Part shown: positions 61,273 to 64,000 of the stretch, piece by piece | How positions within the stretch are numbered: the stretch's first letter is position 1 | Layout of the letters: each line of letters begins with the position of its first letter | Assembly (NCBI GenBank): GCA_963922455.1 | Contig: CAWUIO010000015.1 | Location: forward strand, 1-64,000 | Reading direction: 5' to 3' | DNA length: 64,000 bases | Origin: CAWUIO01 sp963922455 | Lineage (GTDB): Bacteria > Bacteroidota > Bacteroidia > Cytophagales > Microscillaceae | Translations under genes and position numbers: made by a program | Notes under the pieces: generated by a model | What the model was told of the DNA's origin: nothing | Seen by the model: the letters and a program-made list of their open reading frames with translations, nothing else | Database searches by the model: none

Positions 61273-64000
61273 TTAGCGGTAAAAATATTCCTTTAAATAC
61301 CGTCGGTATTCCTCACAGAGACGATGAATATTTCGGATGGATTGCTCAAGCTCGGTAATGGGACTAGGATCTTCTTGGAGCAAGCGTTTAGCTGCTTGTA
61401 TTTCGTATTGTAGTTCGTGTAGGCCCAGCAAATCGATAGTCGCTTTAATACTGTGGTTCAGTTTGCGTAAGCTCTCATAGTCTCGGGCCGTGATAATCTC
61501 TTCAAAATTTTGGGCAAAATCGAGAAAGGCTTTCTCCGTCAACTCATTAAATCGACGGATGAATGTTTTGTTCCCACCAGAAATCTCGATAATACGCTTA
61601 AAATTAATCTTATTTGGCTTACTGCTGTCTGTGCCAGGCGCATCTTTACCCTCAAATCCTTCTGGCTTTTGATTCATATCCAGGTACTTTCGGATAACCT
61701 GGTACAACTCATTGGGGGTAAAAGGCTTGGTAAGCAGTTCTACCATACCGGCTTGCCGGGAACGGGCTTCTACTTCAGGGCTGGTATCGGCGGTGAGCGC
61801 AATAATGGGCACTTTTGCGGCAAGTCCGGGTAGTGAAGTAATCTGTTCGGTAGCTTGATATCCATCTAAGACCGGCATTTCCAAATCCATCAAGACCAGG
61901 TCATACGATTTTTTGGATACAAGAGCGACGGCTATTTCCCCATTTTCGGCATTATCTACGTGGGCATTCCATTTATTCAGAAATTGCCGCGTAACTAGCT
62001 GGTTAATTTCATTATCTTCTACCACAAGAATCTTGGCGCCCATGAGGTTGAACTGGGGAGAACGTTCCAAGTAAATATCGGGCTGCTCTATCTGGGCATT
62101 ATGTCCAGGTAGGAAGCTAACTTTAAAGGAAAACCTGGACCCCTGATTGGGTATACTTTGTAATTGTACCTGGCTACCCATTAATTCAAGCAGCTTTTTG
62201 GTAATGGCCAAACCTAAGCCCGTACCTCCAAATTTTCGGGTAGTTTCTTTGGTGGCTTGAGTAAATCGCTCAAAAATAACTTCTTGCCTTTCCAGAGGGA
62301 TCCCAATTCCCGTATCGGATACCGCAAATCGGATCTCTACCTCTTCTTCTCCTAGGTTTTGTAAGCGGGCACTTACTTTGACATAGCCATCACTGGTAAA
62401 CTTAATAGCATTATCAATCAAGTTGGTCAAAATTTGGGACAGCCGCACCGGATCTCCTTGAATAACCTGGGGAATATGGTCATCGTAGTCCAAAATGATG
62501 GGAAGTTTTTTTTCTCGGGCCCGATACTCCATACTTTCTTTAATGGACTGTAACAAGGAGCGAGGATCGAAGTCGATGGTCTCAAACTGGACCATACCCG
62601 ACTCGATCTTATTATAATCTAAAATATCGTTGATCAGCGAGAGTAAATTCTCGGCCGAAAAACGCAAAGTTTTCAAACTCCTGACCTGATCAGGCTTGGG
62701 ATCTTCCTCTAAAAGATAATGGCTCAAAGCAATGACAGCGTTCAGGGGCGTACGAATTTCGTGACTCATCGTAGACAAAAACTGCGCTTGAGCCTGCGCT
62801 CTTCTTTCGGCTTGGTCTACGGCTTCGAGTAATTGCAATTCTTGAGTCTTCCAATGCGAAATGTCTTCCAGCACACCTAAATGACGATAGGGGGCTATTT
62901 GGAGTATTTTGATCCGGACCGGCAAAAAACTTAAGTCAGAACGCCTCAGTTGCGTATCAAAAATTTGGGTTTGGTCTTTGGCATCCCGGCTTTTTAGATC
63001 TAATTCACGGTTCTCGAGCAATTCCCAAAACGTGACCGATAGGATAGCACTTTCTAAATAGCCGCTCAATTGAAGAAAGGCGGGGTTAACGTAGATGATC
63101 TGCCCATCTTCAGAAAGCATAAAAACCGGCAAAGGCAGGGGGTCCAGATAGCGAGGGCTCACTCCGGGATTATCTTCCCCGGATACATCACTGGGGAAAA
63201 TTTCGGGTAACTCAATCAACATCAACCAATGCCAGTTTTTGGCTTCCCCCTTTCGCGGTATTTGTGAGAGGTACAACATATAGGAAGCTTGGTCTTGGCT
63301 GAAAAGATATGAAAAAGCCTGGTTTGCTTCTTCTCTTTGTATGGCTCCTCGTACTACACGGGCGGTTTCTTCGTCTAGCAGCTGAAATACCGACTGCCCC
63401 ACCCCCCATTCATCTCCTAGGCCAAAACGGGTTAATAATTGCCCTCCAGCAAACTGAATCGTAGCATCGTGATCCAGCATCATGAAACCTACGCCAGGAA
63501 ATTGACGGGCCCATTCGGGTACCAGGGCCATCTTTTGGGGTTCCCCCGGATCGAGCGGTGGTTCTAAGACGGTATCGAGCTCAATTTGTAAGGTAGAATT
63601 AGACTGGCGATTTAAGTCCTTACCCAAAGAACGGATGCCATGATAAAATATTTTTTGTAGTACTTGAGTGGGGATCGTATTGGTATTAATTTTTAGCTTA
63701 TCCAATTCCAAGGCTTGGATAGAGTTCTGGTTTTCGTCCAGGGATTGTAAATAGGGCAGGAAATTATTTTTCACAAGCTCCAGCCAGGTGCTCATAGATT
63801 CGGGCGACTCCGTTTGAATACGCTGTTCACGTAAAGAAAGCTCCGCTTTTTTGCTGGAAGAAATATCTCGAATAGAAAGTAAAGTAGCGATAATATTTTG
63901 TCGCTCATCAATTACCGGGCTATAATTCCATTCAAACCATTGCAATTCATCCTCCCTTACAGGAAGCTGTTTTTCTCGGGTGATATTTTTTCCTTTGAAG
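61273..64000 (-). CDS. Hybrid sensor histidine kinase/response regulator with Hpt domain (5' end outside window)
   Basis: The frame stays open through base 64000, so the N-terminus is missing; at least 909 residues are present. In order: the end of a PAS/PAC domain (IIATLLSIRDISS), two PAS-like modules (about 63500-62850), a HisKA domain with the phospho-acceptor His in FLSTMSHEIRTPLNAVI, and a HATPase with NLIDNAIKFTSDG, DTGIGIPLERQ and FGGTGLGLAITKKL. A receiver follows with Asp in YDLVLMDLEMPVLDGYQ and Lys in LLTKPFTPNE. A C-terminal Hpt domain has its probable His in LRKLNHSIKATIDLLG. This is a complete internal phosphorelay. No separate DNA-binding partner is adjacent. Confidence 0.92.
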   Translation of the reverse strand, partial: FKGKNITREKQLPVREDELQWFEWNYSPVIDERQNIIATLLSIRDISSSKKAELSLREQRIQTESPESMSTWLELVKNNFLPYLQSLDENQNSIQALELDKLKINTNTIPTQVLQKIFYHGIRSLGKDLNRQSNSTLQIELDTVLEPPLDPGEPQKMALVPEWARQFPGVGFMMLDHDATIQFAGGQLLTRFGLGDEWGVGQSVFQLLDEETARVVRGAIQREEANQAFSYLFSQDQASYMLYLSQIPRKGEAKNWHWLMLIELPEIFPSDVSGEDNPGVSPRYLDPLPLPVFMLSEDGQIIYVNPAFLQLSGYLESAILSVTFWELLENRELDLKSRDAKDQTQIFDTQLRRSDLSFLPVRIKILQIAPYRHLGVLEDISHWKTQELQLLEAVDQAERRAQAQAQFLSTMSHEIRTPLNAVIALSHYLLEEDPKPDQVRSLKTLRFSAENLLSLINDILDYNKIESGMVQFETIDFDPRSLLQSIKESMEYRAREKKLPIILDYDDHIPQVIQGDPVRLSQILTNLIDNAIKFTSDGYVKVSARLQNLGEEEVEIRFAVSDTGIGIPLERQEVIFERFTQATKETTRKFGGTGLGLAITKKLLELMGSQVQLQSIPNQGSRFSFKVSFLPGHNAQIEQPDIYLERSPQFNLMGAKILVVEDNEINQLVTRQFLNKWNAHVDNAENGEIAVALVSKKSYDLVLMDLEMPVLDGYQATEQITSLPGLAAKVPIIALTADTSPEVEARSRQAGMVELLTKPFTPNELYQVIRKYLDMNQKPEGFEGKDAPGTDSSKPNKINFKRIIEISGGNKTFIRRFNELTEKAFLDFAQNFEEIITARDYESLRKLNHSIKATIDLLGLHELQYEIQAAKRLLQEDPSPITELEQSIRNIHRLCEEYRRYLKEYFYR

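Overview
The window is chromosomal DNA of a Bacteroidota bacterium. The main evidence is a complete gene for SprA, the outer-membrane translocon of the type IX secretion system (T9SS); a small secreted protein ending in a T9SS type A sorting domain; a BatA/VWA membrane protein; the short Bacteroidota type of RNA polymerase omega; a type B succinate dehydrogenase; and a TTG-N18-TAnnTTTG promoter before a sigma-factor gene. Base composition is moderate. A Saprospiria- or Cytophagia-like lineage seems likely, but the sequence alone does not settle it. No rRNA, tRNA, CRISPR array, transposase, integrase or phage gene was seen.

Layout. 0.7-5.5 kb (+): a lipoprotein PQQ alcohol dehydrogenase with a C-terminal haem domain, an alpha/beta hydrolase and an acyl-CoA synthetase, which together look like a small alcohol/ester/acid-activation set. 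5.5-7.1 kb: an orphan N6-adenine DNA methyltransferase preceded by a 33-codon overlapping ORF. 7.6-14.5 kb: nqrF standing alone with its own terminator, a ureohydrolase with a DUF2141 protein, a BatA-like protein, Ppx/GppA and an unknown gene. 14.8-19.5 kb: GNAT, a Na+-efflux-type ABC pair, a solitary ExbD and a thioredoxin-like protein. 19.6-23.1 kb (-): sdhCAB. 23.6-28.3 kb (-): an envelope/housekeeping run of LptA/OstA-like, T9SS cargo, BamD, omega and CoaBC. 28.4-42.6 kb (+): tilS, a cNMP-binding protein, a DUF4837 lipoprotein, malic enzyme, ruvA and sprA. 43-64 kb: a PhoD-like phosphatase, two M1 peptidase lipoproteins, YidD, a pentapeptide protein, a sensor without a transmitter domain, an ECF sigma/anti-sigma/outer-membrane operon, two envelope proteins of unknown role, an ABC exporter and a hybrid histidine kinase that runs off the right edge.

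The most unusual content is intergenic. Thirteen copies of a dispersed element of about 130 bp occur here, roughly one per 5 kb. Each full copy starts GGGGCT, has a 7-9 bp stem whose sequence differs between copies but always pairs, encloses an unrelated loop, and continues into a conserved arm (CGGGCTTTCGCTACTCGC, then GCTCAAACA, then ATCCCT). The distance from GGGGCT to CGGGCT is 56-60 nt in all twelve complete copies although the loops share no sequence. There are two subtypes, A and B. Three times an A copy (+) is paired with a downstream B copy (-) around an insert of shared pieces (1-409, 29816-30216, 42612-43230). This resembles the BIME organisation of REP sequences but is much larger. 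I do not recognise it as a named family, and it is the best candidate here for an undescribed system.
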